From Ciona savignyi (lineage: Eukaryota > Chordata > Ascidiacea > Phlebobranchia > Cionidae): DNA of 64,000 bases. Both the position numbers and the translations under genes were made by a program. The stretch covers positions 685,517 through 749,516 of the forward strand of contig CH002896.1 of NCBI GenBank assembly GCA_000149265.1, in the 5' to 3' direction. The notes under the pieces were generated by a model that worked only from the letters and a program-made list of their open reading frames with translations, had not been told where the DNA came from and did not search any database. How positions within the stretch are numbered: position 1 is the first letter of the stretch; each line of letters begins with the position of its first letter. This document shows, piece by piece, positions 44,829 to 57,500 of this stretch.

Positions 44829-47074
44829 ATGATTCTGTCTGGACAGCATCTTACGGTGATTACCAGCGTTATAGCTGCTATCTCTCTCGTAATGAACATC
44901 ATCGCAATTTCACTGGTAAGTTTAGGCGAGTATTTTTTATGTTATTTATTATTGCTAAAAGTATGCGTAACATTTTAATTAAGCTTGTTAGTCCATTGTA
45001 TCAGTGTGCAAGGCGTTTAGCAGACATAGGCGCAACCCAATAGATGAGTGCGTTCTTTTTGACTACCAAGCCAATCTATTTTTTACATACAATTGTATGC
45101 CTGTGTTGTCAGTTATACGATGTTGTTACTTCTTCACTATCACTTTTATAATCATTGTTTTGTACATTTCAGTTTGTCAAGTTTCAATCCGATTCACGAA
45201 ACTCGCTGAATAACTTGAAAACAGACACCGACACAGATATTTACAATGTTGAAAGTGAATCAACGAATTTGGATAAAAAGTTGCTGAAGTTGCAAAATGA
45301 TTTGGGCGAACGATTAGGTATGCTGGACTGGCAAGTGGACGTTAATGCCGTGGCTAGATTTTTTACTTTATTACGGCATCTATAGTGTGGAGAACGTAGT
45401 CATGTTATATATCAATGACCGTTAAACACAATTGCTCAGATAGCTTAGGCCTATACGTGAGCCCTGCTAGATCGTAACCATGATCAGGATATGGTTAAGA
45501 AGTAACCACTATCCTATTCAACATTAAGAATATGCACTACAAATGTGTAGTCTATCATGCTCAATAAGTTTAGCTTATTTTTCTTCTCGGACAGATGATG
45601 CACACAGTAAGATTAAACTAGCTTCTAGCAGCAGAAAGGCCATTGAAAACGAGCTTGAAGACGTCCAACTCACTTTAGTTGGAATGAGGCTTGAGTTGGA
45701 TAAAGTGTGGAGAAAAGGGTGTCCACAAGGTGGAGTTACAAATGGCACCGTTTGCTATGTTGCTCACACCACCAAGGTTAACTACACTAACGCCGTGGCA
45801 AGCTGCATAGAGAACGTAATTATAGCGTGTGATATACTATTTAAAACTTTAAATTGTTCAATAGCTTTGTTCAACGCAGTGGGTAGGGTTTAAAATACGC
45901 GTCGTCTTAAGATTACCTCGTGTTCCCCATCGGGTTATCGGGGCTATTTCAATGGGTTAAACACGATAAACCATGATTAAGATTTATTTTTAAGGAATGG
46001 CTGGATTCCGACTTTCGACAACGTCCGCAGATTAACATGTAAATTGATTGACATGTTAATCGGCTGATATGACTGGTTTACTAATGCCCCCTATATCATG
46101 GCAGTTGTTTGGAAACAGAACCTATCGACATTGTAGTAATAACACGCTTTTGAAGTGTTACCTTCAGTTTATCCGGTAGAATGTTCTAACGAGCTGGTGC
46201 TGTCCAAACATTTTATTGCCATAAGTTCGAATCCCACGGGTGCCAGATTATTTTTTTTGTACTATTTCCTTATATAAAACTTTTGTGTTTTAAAGTTTAA
46301 TTAGTTAATAAACAAATTGTCGCTACTCTACACAGGCGGGAAAACTTGCCACAATACACGACCCCGAATTGCTGCGTACCATATTGAGTTATCTACCACC
46401 CGTTCCGGTGCTGGTGGATGCTCGATTCGACGAAGATACAGGTTTGTTTCTTCATTTGCAATTAAAACAATTCAGCGCATTATTAACGGTGGTTAATCGA
46501 TTTTTAATTGCCATTATTTATACCGGACAAACGAAATCACATGGGAATTCGTCAAAATTCCACCGACAAAAAGTAGGCTACAGTCGAGCTGTACGAGTAT
46601 TTTGATATCACCCTAATTATAAATACCCATTTGAATACAGGACCGAGAAAACTTCGGTTTAGTCTTCGCTGGTAGTAGGCATATAATATTCAAGACGAAA
46701 TCGATCTATGACTGAACACGCTTAACTATTGGACATTTGATATAATAATACTCATGCTAAAGCAGCATGATTTTTTTACCTCGTTGTCGACATTTTTTGG
46801 ATTTGTAGGTAAAAACATAAACCAAGTATAAACAACGAAAAACACGTTATATATAAACGTAGAACACAAGGTTTGTTTTTCAATCTATTTTTTTTCTATA
46901 CTAAAATTTTTATACTCTTCAGGATCCTGGAAAACTAGCAATGGAGATGACGCAACGTTTCTGCCTTGGTCGATACACAACCAAGGTACAGGAGGCGAAT
47001 GTGTTTACGCGTACCGGGAAGGATATAAGCGGTGGCATTGCCATGCACTCCTGTATTACCTTTGTGTGTATTGA
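44829..47074 (+). CDS. Type II membrane protein with C-type-lectin-like domain
   Basis: Exons 44829-44915, 45173-45317, 45595-45815, 46336-46441 and 46923-47074 join in phase into 236 residues. A short cytoplasmic start is followed by a hydrophobic segment (residues about 8-30, VITSVIAAISLVMNIIAISL), then a heptad-like acidic/basic stalk (KKLLKLQNDLGERL.., RKAIENELEDVQLTL) and a C-terminal lectin-like domain: CPQGGVTNGTVCYVAHTTKV, SCIENAGKLATIHD, GSWKTSNGDDATFLPW and GECVYAYREGYKRWHCHALL then YYLCVY. The CTLD spacing (C..W/C.AG.LA, W..G....F..W, C......W.C....YLC) is clear. There is no EPN/QPD-type sugar motif or WND, so calcium-dependent sugar binding is doubtful. No specific orthologue recognised. 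AATAAA at 47662-47667. Confidence 0.78.
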
Positions 47075-48547
47075 GACAGTCAAACCTCCGATGAGTGAAC
47101 AGCATGTACGGCAAATGAAAATTGTTTTGTGATATTGGCGCCGACTTCTTTTGGTCAAAAATCATTGCCTGCTTGCTGGTTAGTCCAATAGACCGCAATA
47201 TGTGTACAGCTAATGTATACTTACCTCACAAACCAAAAAAACTTGTAAATAAGCAAGGAACGCCACCCGTAGTGATGGTTTGCTGCCACAAAACAGTAAC
47301 AGTGAAAAAACATCAGGTCCAATTTATTGTGTACATTCAGAAAAATATTGCATATTGTCTTGTATTTAAAAAAAAATGTTTTTAGCGATCAATCTAAATG
47401 CACCGAATAGATACAACGTACGTTCAGTGCCTTGCGCGAGGATATAACCGTATAGAAAGTGTTCAAGGTGAATATCGAATAACGTACCTACCTGACTAAT
47501 TAAAATCTCACGGTCGGATAAAAGTCTTACTATCCTTTGATGTATTTATACAGTGGCCCAGTTTTGAACGCTATCTGAATTTCAATGCTTCAATAGGAAG
47601 TATGTTGAATACAAGTATCCTATGCGCCACTTGAATGCGATTGTAATACATCATTGTTTAAAATAAAAAGCTGTCAACATCATAATATTGGTTTTTATTA
47701 TTTTAAACTGTAATGCATTGCTATTGGAATAATAAAACAAAAACAATACCGGTACATACAGTGTTACAGCAACTAAAAACTAAAGGAAGAACTTAATACT
47801 TTATAAGGAAGGCATAGTTTTTATAATTCCCGGTTTTAAAATACCGTCACAGTGAAATTTATAGGATGGAATTGAATGGAGGAAAGTAAAAATAATATAA
47901 AACTTGTGTCTTGTAGAATCTAAAGTAACTGGTACATATGCTAACCAACAGACAATAATACTGGTTTTATATAAGGTTAATTGTGCTTAAAAGCAGTTCA
48001 TGCAGGCAGTAAGTACAGGATGGGGATTTGATTGTGGATTTGATCAAAATATACAAAAAATCTTTAGAAAGCAAAAGTGCCAGGCCGCGACACTTACTTC
48101 ATTACAACTCATTTTTTAAACAATGTACAAGTTTGTGCACCAACCAACTAGAGAACCTGTGTATCGAAACATTTTGGGGGCAAAGTAATAAGAGATTTAG
48201 GTGGGTAATTAGTGTTTTGGGGATCTTATTAAACAATTAATCCAAAGTTATTTCTAGAATATATTGCAACCGCTTTGTAAGACAAAACAGTTTTAGTGAA
48301 AATAACAGTGTGAATTATTGTTTTAAACAGCATTATCATAGGATGTGACAGTATAAAACTTAGAATTGCAACTGTTTTGGTTGAAAGGCTACAAACAGCA
48401 TCAATGGGACGGTCCAACCACCATCAATATCCAACAAAGTAAAAAAGCTAAAATGAGCAAAAGGGTTCCCGTTAGACTGCAAAAAGGGGATGATGTCACA
48501 CAAGTCATGGTTGACTGATCGAGGGTGGCTGCCGTGAATTATCGGTT
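47075..48547. other. Intergenic region, lectin-like gene to SPATA1 (tail to tail)
   Basis: Holds the lectin-like gene 3' UTR (AATAAA 47662-47667). No repeats or exons could be supported in the rest. Confidence 0.5.
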
Positions 48548-51500
48548 TTATTTGACTCTAGTAGGTGGTTTGGAGGAGATATTTCTGAACGCAACATGAG
48601 CTTGGATTTTTTTTGAAAGCAGGTCCTGTCGCACAACTTTGACATCTTCATCGGCATGATGACGTAGCTGAAGAGCAAAAGAGTAAATGAACTGAGTATT
48701 CACAGGCATCTAACTCGACTCTAGGGGGATATACAGCGTCCGACAGGTTAGTCTGGTGGATTAGTGCGTCGCCTTTCAGCCAAAGGGTTGCATGTACGAA
48801 ACTGGTCGCCAGCTGGTTGGTTGTGTCCTTGGGCAAGACACTTAGCGGACATTGCCTGATCCCATAAAAGGGTTCTACCAAATTAAAGGAACATGTGAAT
48901 CATACACAAAACACAGCAAAAACAACAAAAAATACAGCAAAAACAACAAAAATATCGCTTTCCTGTTTGTGGTGAATTTGTTCCATAAGTAGTTATTTAA
49001 TACTAGGCCAAAAAATTAATAAACTAGAATAAACAGAAATGGGCTGAACTAAATGGTAATCCTGTTTATACTTTAGTAACACTTTGATAATAGTGCACAG
49101 ACTGCACACTAAACATGTGCTCAAAAAGCCCCATGCTAAGCTCAATTTGCCCTTTATTTTCTTAAATAGTGGAAAGCTATATCCCTCTCTTTTCTTTCTA
49201 TTTCTATAGCCAAATTTTTAGTACACATGGAAAAGGCAAAAAATACCTTCATTTCTCCAGTAAGCTTAATCTTGGCATCTTCTATTTTTTGCCTCAAATT
49301 ATCAATTTCGTGTTGGTATCTAGTCACTTGGATTCGAGTGTTGTTCTGTAAAATCATTATTTACAAAATAGCAAACTTTGGCAATTGTTAGGTGTAAAAT
49401 CGTCATGTTGATTAGTGCCCAGTCAAATTACCAGAACTACAGTATTAATTGAGATAAAGATGATTCTGAAGATTAAGTTTAACATAACTCCGGTAACCCG
49501 ACGGTGGACGCGAAGTAATCTAACGATTGGGCCTGTGTTAACCTCCTTGGTTTTCCCATTCACAGGATAAACATGAACATCCTATCCTATCCTATTTCGG
49601 GTAGTTTTAATCCCGCTACCCTTTTTTATGATATTCCGATGTGCTTACTAGTCTGAAAAAGATCAATGTGAAAAGAAATATATACTAGATCTGCCAACAA
49701 GTCAGTGGACAGAAAGCGGCTGCTGTTATTTTCCATAAATAGTGGAGTTGTAAGTTAACTAAGTTAAAGCACGTGGGCTACAGAAGTTTACCTTTATGGA
49801 GGGCAGAACTTTGGTAACGGGCAAGACTTGCACTTTTTGCCGGCCGAATGTCTTTTGATCATCCAGGACAGATACTAGACGGTGATGTAACCTAAATGTG
49901 GGGTGAAGATTACACTAAAATGTGTTAAGAATATAAACTTATATTTATCAACTAGAATGGGAAAAAATGCAATGGGTAGTATAACATAGGCCACAATTAA
50001 ATAACTCCATTCCCACCATTGGGTATTTAAGCTATTGTAGTGCGTTTTATATGATGGATCTATTCAACTCATAAAATGACTAGATGTGTGAACACAACCA
50101 ACTAGCTATTAAATGTTTTAATCCAGCACCTTAAGATACTGTCTGATGCATACGAATTAAGTTGGCTGGAACAAATGAAAAACTCCAATCTTTTAAATGC
50201 AAACTAGTAGAATTTTGTATGGAGATTTTTTGTGACAGTTATATAATCTTTGTATACATTCACAGGGTTAAGGCGGGTATATATGATATTACTTGGATAG
50301 GATAGGATATTCATGTTTATCCCCGTGAATAGGAAAACCTAGGGGGTTATCACACGGGCAATCGTCAGATCACCTCGCGCCCCATCGTCGGGGTTACCGG
50401 AGCTATTGCAGTGTGTTGTATATGATAGACACGCTCCTTCAATTTGGTAGAACCCATTAATCCGCTGGGTTCAGGCAATGTCCGCAAAGTGCCTTGCCCA
50501 AGGACACAACCGACTAGCTAGCGACCAGTTTCGCACCTGCAACCTTTCGATTGAAAGGCGACGCACTTAACCGCTACGAAGCCATCGGGCCGGACAAAAT
50601 AAACAACCTTTTTAATTCAATTGAATTAAGACAAGAGGATTTTAAGTGTTCTGTTCACATACAATGGTGCAAAAGAGTAAAAGTTTAACGGAGAAACCCC
50701 AATGCGGCCATATGAACAATAAATAATAATACAAATGTAGATTAAAAAATAGAAAAAAAATGTTCGTAAAAAATAATAACTTGTTAAATTCTTGTTGCAG
50801 TCTGTTCAGAACATCATTCAGCGGCATGGTTTTCTTTTTTTCTTCAAAGAATTTCTTCTTCCAAATGTCACGAACTGAAGTTAGATAAGTAAAAATAAAA
50901 ATTACAAGCAAAATAAACTAAAGAAAATTTCTGTTTTTTTTTTAATTTTATTTTTTTCNNNNNNNNNNNNNNNNNNNNNNNNNNNNNNNNNNNNNNNNNN
51001 NNNNNNNNNNNNNNNNNNNNNNNNNNNNNNNNNNNNNNNNNNNNNNNNNNNNNNNNNNAATCCCTGGTTCATAGAAAACAGAACTGAATTTCGGACGCTG
51101 TAACTTTTAAAGTTGTACAGCCATTTTTCGGAATACGGTAGTCCATTCATTATTCCTGTCGAGGGCGTGATTGCGCCGGCTGTGTTTCTCGTCTCCGAAA
51201 ACGTGACTCTTCTGACACTCAACCGACGTGAATCTCGGATGGTAGAACCGAATCCGGATTTTCGTCTAACTGAGACGGCTGACTTCAGCTTCTCATTACT
51301 GCTCTGTAGTATGACGCTACGTGTCCATGAATTTGCAGATAGGTTGGTGCCGGAATCTGTGTCAATGCTCTCAATAGTAACTGGTGTTTAGAATGTGTTT
51401 TTATAGCTAACCTTATAAAAGCCCTAAAAACAACTAAATAGTCTTTGCTACAAAGCTGTGTCAATTATTTCAATAGTACCTAATGTTTAGAATGTAAAGT

Positions 51501-54500
51501 TTAATGGCTAACCTCAATAAAACACGGCTAAATAGTCTTTGCTCTGAAGATATAAGTATTCTTCCAAATAGGCTAACCTTAATCTAATAAGTTGTGTAAC
51601 TTAAATTTGATCTATTATCATAAAATATGTAAAATTTGTTCGTAAACCTCTACAGCCTAATCTCACTACCTCTTGTAATTCTTGATCTATGAACTAATCC
51701 GAAATGTCTTTTTTTATCCGCGGATGTTTGAAAGACATAATAACAGCCTGGAACATCGCACTTCTCCTTTGGAGAGGAATCTGTCTTCTGCTTACCACTC
51801 TTTAATCTCGGGTATAACTTTTTGTACTCTGCCGAAACTAGAAGTGCGAATAAAAGGTTTATCATTGTAACCCGATAAATTTTTGCATAGCTTTTTATAT
51901 ATTTGAGGTATATGATAGGGAAAGAGATATTATAATGCTTATCCGGAAACACAGTTATATTTTAGAATACCACCACATAACCACATTCGGGCTACTTAAG
52001 CTTGGTAAAACCAAGTAAAGTTCAGTGCTTCCGCAATGACATTAGCAACAAGCAAGTAGCTGGTTTAAACTATTCATCTGAAGGTCTGGATTATTAAGTT
52101 CTTTGCTCTTTTAGCTGTAAGCGGTAACTGGGTTGTAAAATAAGATATACATAAAACTTTTACAGCTTTTTAATATGATACTGTAAGAGCTCTGGAACGG
52201 ATCAGTCAGTGATTGCAAAAACATTTATATATCCGATAGAATACCAAAAAAAACGAGAATATGTCTTGGGTTTACAACAAGGCCAAGTAATTAATACACT
52301 CTTAATTTTTTATCATGCCTTACCTGAGGTTCGCTTCTGGTTCATTTTAGAAGTGGTCATTTTGGCTTGCTTGACCAACTCTTGACGTTTATTTTCGGCT
52401 ACTTTTCGTTCGCCACGAGCTTTCTGAAGTTCCGCCCATAACTTTTCCCCTGTGATGCAAACTTCCCTGTGTGTACTTTATATCAATCTCCTTTGTGTTT
52501 AAATGGATATATGTTTTCATTCTTTTTGGGTGGTAAATGGTAGCTGACTTGGTATGGGATAGCATGTATCCCGAAAAAGGAGAGAATATTTTTGTTTATT
52601 CTACTTAATGGCAAAACGAAAGGGGTTACCCTTCAATTTTATCGAACAAAATAAACTATAATGTAAACTTAAAATGCAACACTGCTTCTCCCTACAATAC
52701 AGCCCTGCAGTATTAGCATGTAACATATTTAAATATATTGTTTTTAATGATTAATTTTTAAAATAAAACAAATTCATAAAAAAATTAACTTACGGCTTGA
52801 ACTGTCAGGCCTTTTTTCTGAATTCTTTTGCAGTTTATTAATTTGTTTGGTGGCATTTTCAGTGCGTTTCATTGCATTGGCTTTTTGCTTGACACCCTTT
52901 TCGCTACCTTTTGTATTCTTTTCCATAGTTTCTGCTTTAATTTTGCTTTGGCCCTCCACACTTTTCTGGAAATTGTGGTGAAGTTAAGTAGTCAGTGGAA
53001 AACAGTGTGAAAAGTAATGATTAATAATGCAATCAATGCCTCTAGCAATGTTAGAAAAAGAAAATGTGCAAAGGTTTTTTTTACAAATTTTATAAAAATA
53101 TTTTGCATGAAGCATCAATTAAGTTCTTGGGTAAGGTTAGACAAACTTTTCCTGAACTAAATTGTTGGACTGAGTCGGTTGATGGGTTCAGTGTGTCACC
53201 TTTTAGCCGAAAGATTACAAGTTCGAAAACTGGTTATTAGCTAGTATTAACTAACAAACATTGCCTAAACCCAATGGAATATTGGGTTCCTTTATAATTG
53301 CATAAACGTCTTAATCATACCAATCACACTGCAAAATCTCTGGTAAGCCAATGGGGTGCACAAGGTAGGCTGAGGATGTGGTTCAAAAGGATAATCAAAC
53401 TGTAGAAATGTTGTTATGGTATTGAACACATTGCAAAGCTCAGATAGCCGTGTGAGGAAACAAGGTAATCTGGCCATTACCCATGTTGCAACTTAGAACG
53501 TTACCTGCGCTTTTCTATGCACAGACATAAACAGTGAGTATCATATTATTTTCAATTTTTTCAGTCTTTTGCATGCAGTGAAAAAAACAAAGTCAAAGAC
53601 TTACCTGACCAGGTACTCCTGAGTTTCGGATGGACGACTGCGAACTGTCAATCAAATCACGCCTTTCAACAGGGGGTTTCTTAAACATGGGTATTGTGAT
53701 TGGGGATGGTGTGTGTTTTTCTACTTCTTCAGGTGGTTCAATTAAAAGGGGCTTCTTTAATGGCTGCGGAAATAATATGTATTAAAGAACAACAAATTGG
53801 ATGAACTACATCAAAAAATATGATGTTGGGTAGTTTATAATTAATAAGGGAGTTAACATATGCATTGTGACGCTTATGGTCCATCTCTTAATAAAGTATG
53901 TAAACTCCAAGCTATTAAGCACAAGTGTCACAATGCGAGATTAATTGAAAGAACAAATAGCAGGTTTACAGAGCCACATCTGTAACTATGGGATTTCTAT
54001 TTTAATACGGAAACATTATTGCTGTATTCATGTGTGCTAGATGTGACTCGCTGTTCTTCTAATTAATCTCGCATTGTGACACTTGTGCTTCATAGCTTTG
54101 ATTTTATATATATCCTTAAGCGATGGACCGTAAGTGTCACAATGCATATGTAAAGTCCGTTTTTTTATATAAAATTGGTGTTTGTACAATCGACAACAGA
54201 CATGATTACGTGACAATCCATGTCTGGCCATCAGTTTCCAGTTCTATAAAAATCTAAATTAAGATATTGTAATTTTTAAAGTAGAATGATCCTGTTCAAA
54301 TTAAAGCTTTTAATTTTGCATATATTGATACAAAATATGATATCAAATATATTCTTTTAAATTAGATTTTTAACTAAAGTACTGCAAGCTGATTAAACTA
54401 CAGTTAGCTGAAAATCAAAACTGTTGTTTGTAAGATTGAAAATAGATCAGTGGAAACAATCATTGATAACGTTTTTAAAACAAGGTTAGAATAAGTAACA

Positions 54501-57500
54501 AACACAAAAATAAATTGTAATATTAGAAGAACAAAGATAAAAAACACAGCAAATAAAATTTAACCAACCAAATATTGAGATGTTATAATATGCCATAAAA
54601 TCAAAGCACACAGTTAATAATACTTGATTTATAGACGTCCATGCCAGAATTTTAAATCACAAAAAAATTGTTCTCGCAGTAATTTGAGTTGGATAATTAA
54701 ATTAGCAAATTAATAAAAATATTTCTTGTGCTTAAATGCACATTAATAGAAGAAAGGATTGGGATCGATTCGAAATTCTAGATTTGAAATAACTTAATCG
54801 AAATTACTTTTGGACATGGACATCTTAAGATCATTGTCGAATATTAAAGGTTCTGAAAATCAAAAAATCATTCCCGGAAAGTTTGTAGAAGTAAGCTTTT
54901 CTAACACAAAGCCAAAATTTGCATTCAACAAACGGAATTCGGAACAGAAATCAAAAGATATAAAAAAGCAAGGTTTTATTGCAGCACTTCAAACGTAAAT
55001 CACAAAAAACTACGAAGAGGTTCAGAATTCTACTTGGCAACTTCAGTGTCAGGGAAAATGTAAACTTACTCGGGTGGTTTTCGTGTCATCATTTTTAGAG
55101 GAAATCCCCAAATCGCCACCATCACCACTTTCACCCATATCACCATTTTCACTGAGCGCTTCTGACTTTGCGAAATTATGCTCAGGTTTCACAAAGCTGA
55201 CCCCCTGGGTGTGTTGTTGAGTAAAAGCAGTTTGTTCGAGCGGATCCAGAGTTTCGAGGGGTTTTAAGGGCTTGAGTGATTGCATGGATTCCAGCCCCCC
55301 ATTTAACCCACCAACTAATTCAACATGGCCGATCACTTCCAGAGGCGGACTTGTGGGGTAAGTACGATCGTTGGACGAACTTACAGCTGTCACAGTTGGC
55401 ATGCCGTCAGGATCGCCTCTATGGAGGTTACCGGAGATCAAATCATCATCTTCGGGGTTCCAGGCTGGCCGTTTCAAGGTTACCCCTAAGAAGTTGTCCT
55501 CAGTTTTTCCACCAGTCTCGTGTATCGGGGTTGGTGAGAAGGTTTCGGTTTTCGCCGATGGGGGTGTTGGGGGCGCAGATGTAGGCTTTAGTGGTGTTGG
55601 GGAGTAGGCAGTCGACTTTGTAGCTTGAATATTCAGGGATTTTCGCACAAATCTGTCGTCTATTACTTCCGAATTAATATGTACATCTGCCGAGCCTCTA
55701 CTGCTGTGATCACCATCAGTATTATGTGGTTGGTGGTTATGATTTTTTCCTAGGGTTGGTGTGGTGGCTTGCAGCCTTTCTACAGGATCTGGCAGTCCAT
55801 TAGTAGGCAGTGGCGGTTCATCATTGTCCAGACTTTTTCTGTGAACTTTTCGGTTTGTATTCAGTGGGATTTCATTAAAACTGTCATTGTCGTTTTCCGT
55901 TGTAAAGTTGGTGCTGTTTTTAAGCCGATTGTCCTCATACAGACCCTCAGTTGCTGGGGTAGAATTGGGGGGTTCAGAAGTGGCAGGACCCGCATATACC
56001 TTGCTATACTTCTTAGTTTTATTTCGGCGGAACGAGGCATGATAGATTGAGCCTCTGCGCTCCGAATGATTTGATTCCTCTCCACTTTCGTAATCAAGTT
56101 GGGCGCTTGAGGTCAACCCAGGACTGCTGTGGCCGTCTGATTCAGTGTCGCTAAGATCATCCGATGCAGGTCCAAACGGGGTAGTCGTTTCACTACTGTC
56201 CGGAAAGGGATTCCTTCCACGTATTTGTGGTTGAAACTTCATTTGCACATTAGTATAATCGGTTTTACGGTCCGCATGTTTTAAGTTAGCAGGACCATAA
56301 TCCTCTGTGTGTTCCATTTCCATAGCGAGTTCAGTGGGGGTGACGGATTTTGAATAATTGGACGAATTACTATGTTTTGGCGAAAACGCCTGCCATACCT
56401 TACTTCTTCTTTTAGAGCCCGGGGAGTATCTTTTGTCCGAATCCTCATCAAGCCCTTCAGGGTTCGGATTGGAATCCATGTTTTTCGGAAACGGCAGCGA
56501 GTTTCTAAGAAAAGCAAAGAGTCATCTTACCAGGGCAAACATGTAGCCACTCAAAACTAAGGAGCGTCGCTAAGTTTACTTTAACAAGTAAGGGGAGAAG
56601 GTAGCAATTGTTCAGCTGACAAACCGCAACAAAAAACGTTGTTATCTGAGACCCGAACAGGCCGTGCTGTGTAGTATTTAAACAATTACCGCTGCTTACG
56701 GCAAATGTGATAAATTAGACACGCGTAAGTCCAAAACATACGTAACCTAATAACCCATGACAGTGCGGAGGCCTACAAGGATTAAATTAATCCATGTAGA
56801 TGTTTAACTTTGTGGAAATATTACGCAATATTAAAGAAAATCAGCCCAAGGGCCTGCAAACATGCTAAGAGATATTAAACATTGCTATTTTTTAAATTTA
56901 CCGAAAAGGTATGCCACATTAACCTATTGGACTGGAACAAACATTGTAGGAATTGTTTACATACCGCCTAGGAGGTTGTACAAATGGTGTGGATGCTTCT
57001 GAACCACTTTGTTCGATATCCACATATCCTGAATCATCATTTGTGCTGTACATATACCTCTTGTTGTCGGTTTGAAAGGGTGATGAAGGAAACCCCTCCC
57101 CGTTTTTGTGATTTTCTGCATAAATATTATAAAATCTTGAAAATTACAAAATAAAATGTCGATTAGTGCAGTGATAACTGATAAGAATGACCTAATGTCA
57201 CAAATCCATGTGTAACAATGCTGTTTAAAGCTGGACTTAAAGTAATCTAGGATAGGATACAATATTCATGTTATCCCTGTGAATGAATCACTTAGTGCCC
57301 ACCATCGAGTTACCGGAGCTATTGCAATGCGTTTTGTATGATTCACATCACACGTTCCTTCAATTTACTAGAACCCATTAATCTGCTCGGTTCAGGTAAT
57401 GTCCGTTAAGTGCCTTGCCCAAGGAGCAAGGACACATCTGACTAGCTAGCGACCAGTTTCGTACCCTCAACGTTTGGACTGAAAGTTGACCCACTTAACC

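Noticed and set aside
46185-46250. Possible tRNA gene ending GTTCGAATCCCACGGGTGCCA
   Set aside because: Box B looks good, but there is no matching 5' acceptor strand and no clear box A; probably a chance or a worn tRNA-like fragment.
48738-49597. A single SINE split by an insertion, with its 5' half at 48738 and its 3' half at 49485
   Set aside because: A SPATA1 exon (49247-49345) lies between the halves, so they are two independent fragments.
51113-51391. Plus-strand 92-residue open frame
   Set aside because: Shadow of the minus-strand optional SPATA1 exon, which has better splice signals and composition.
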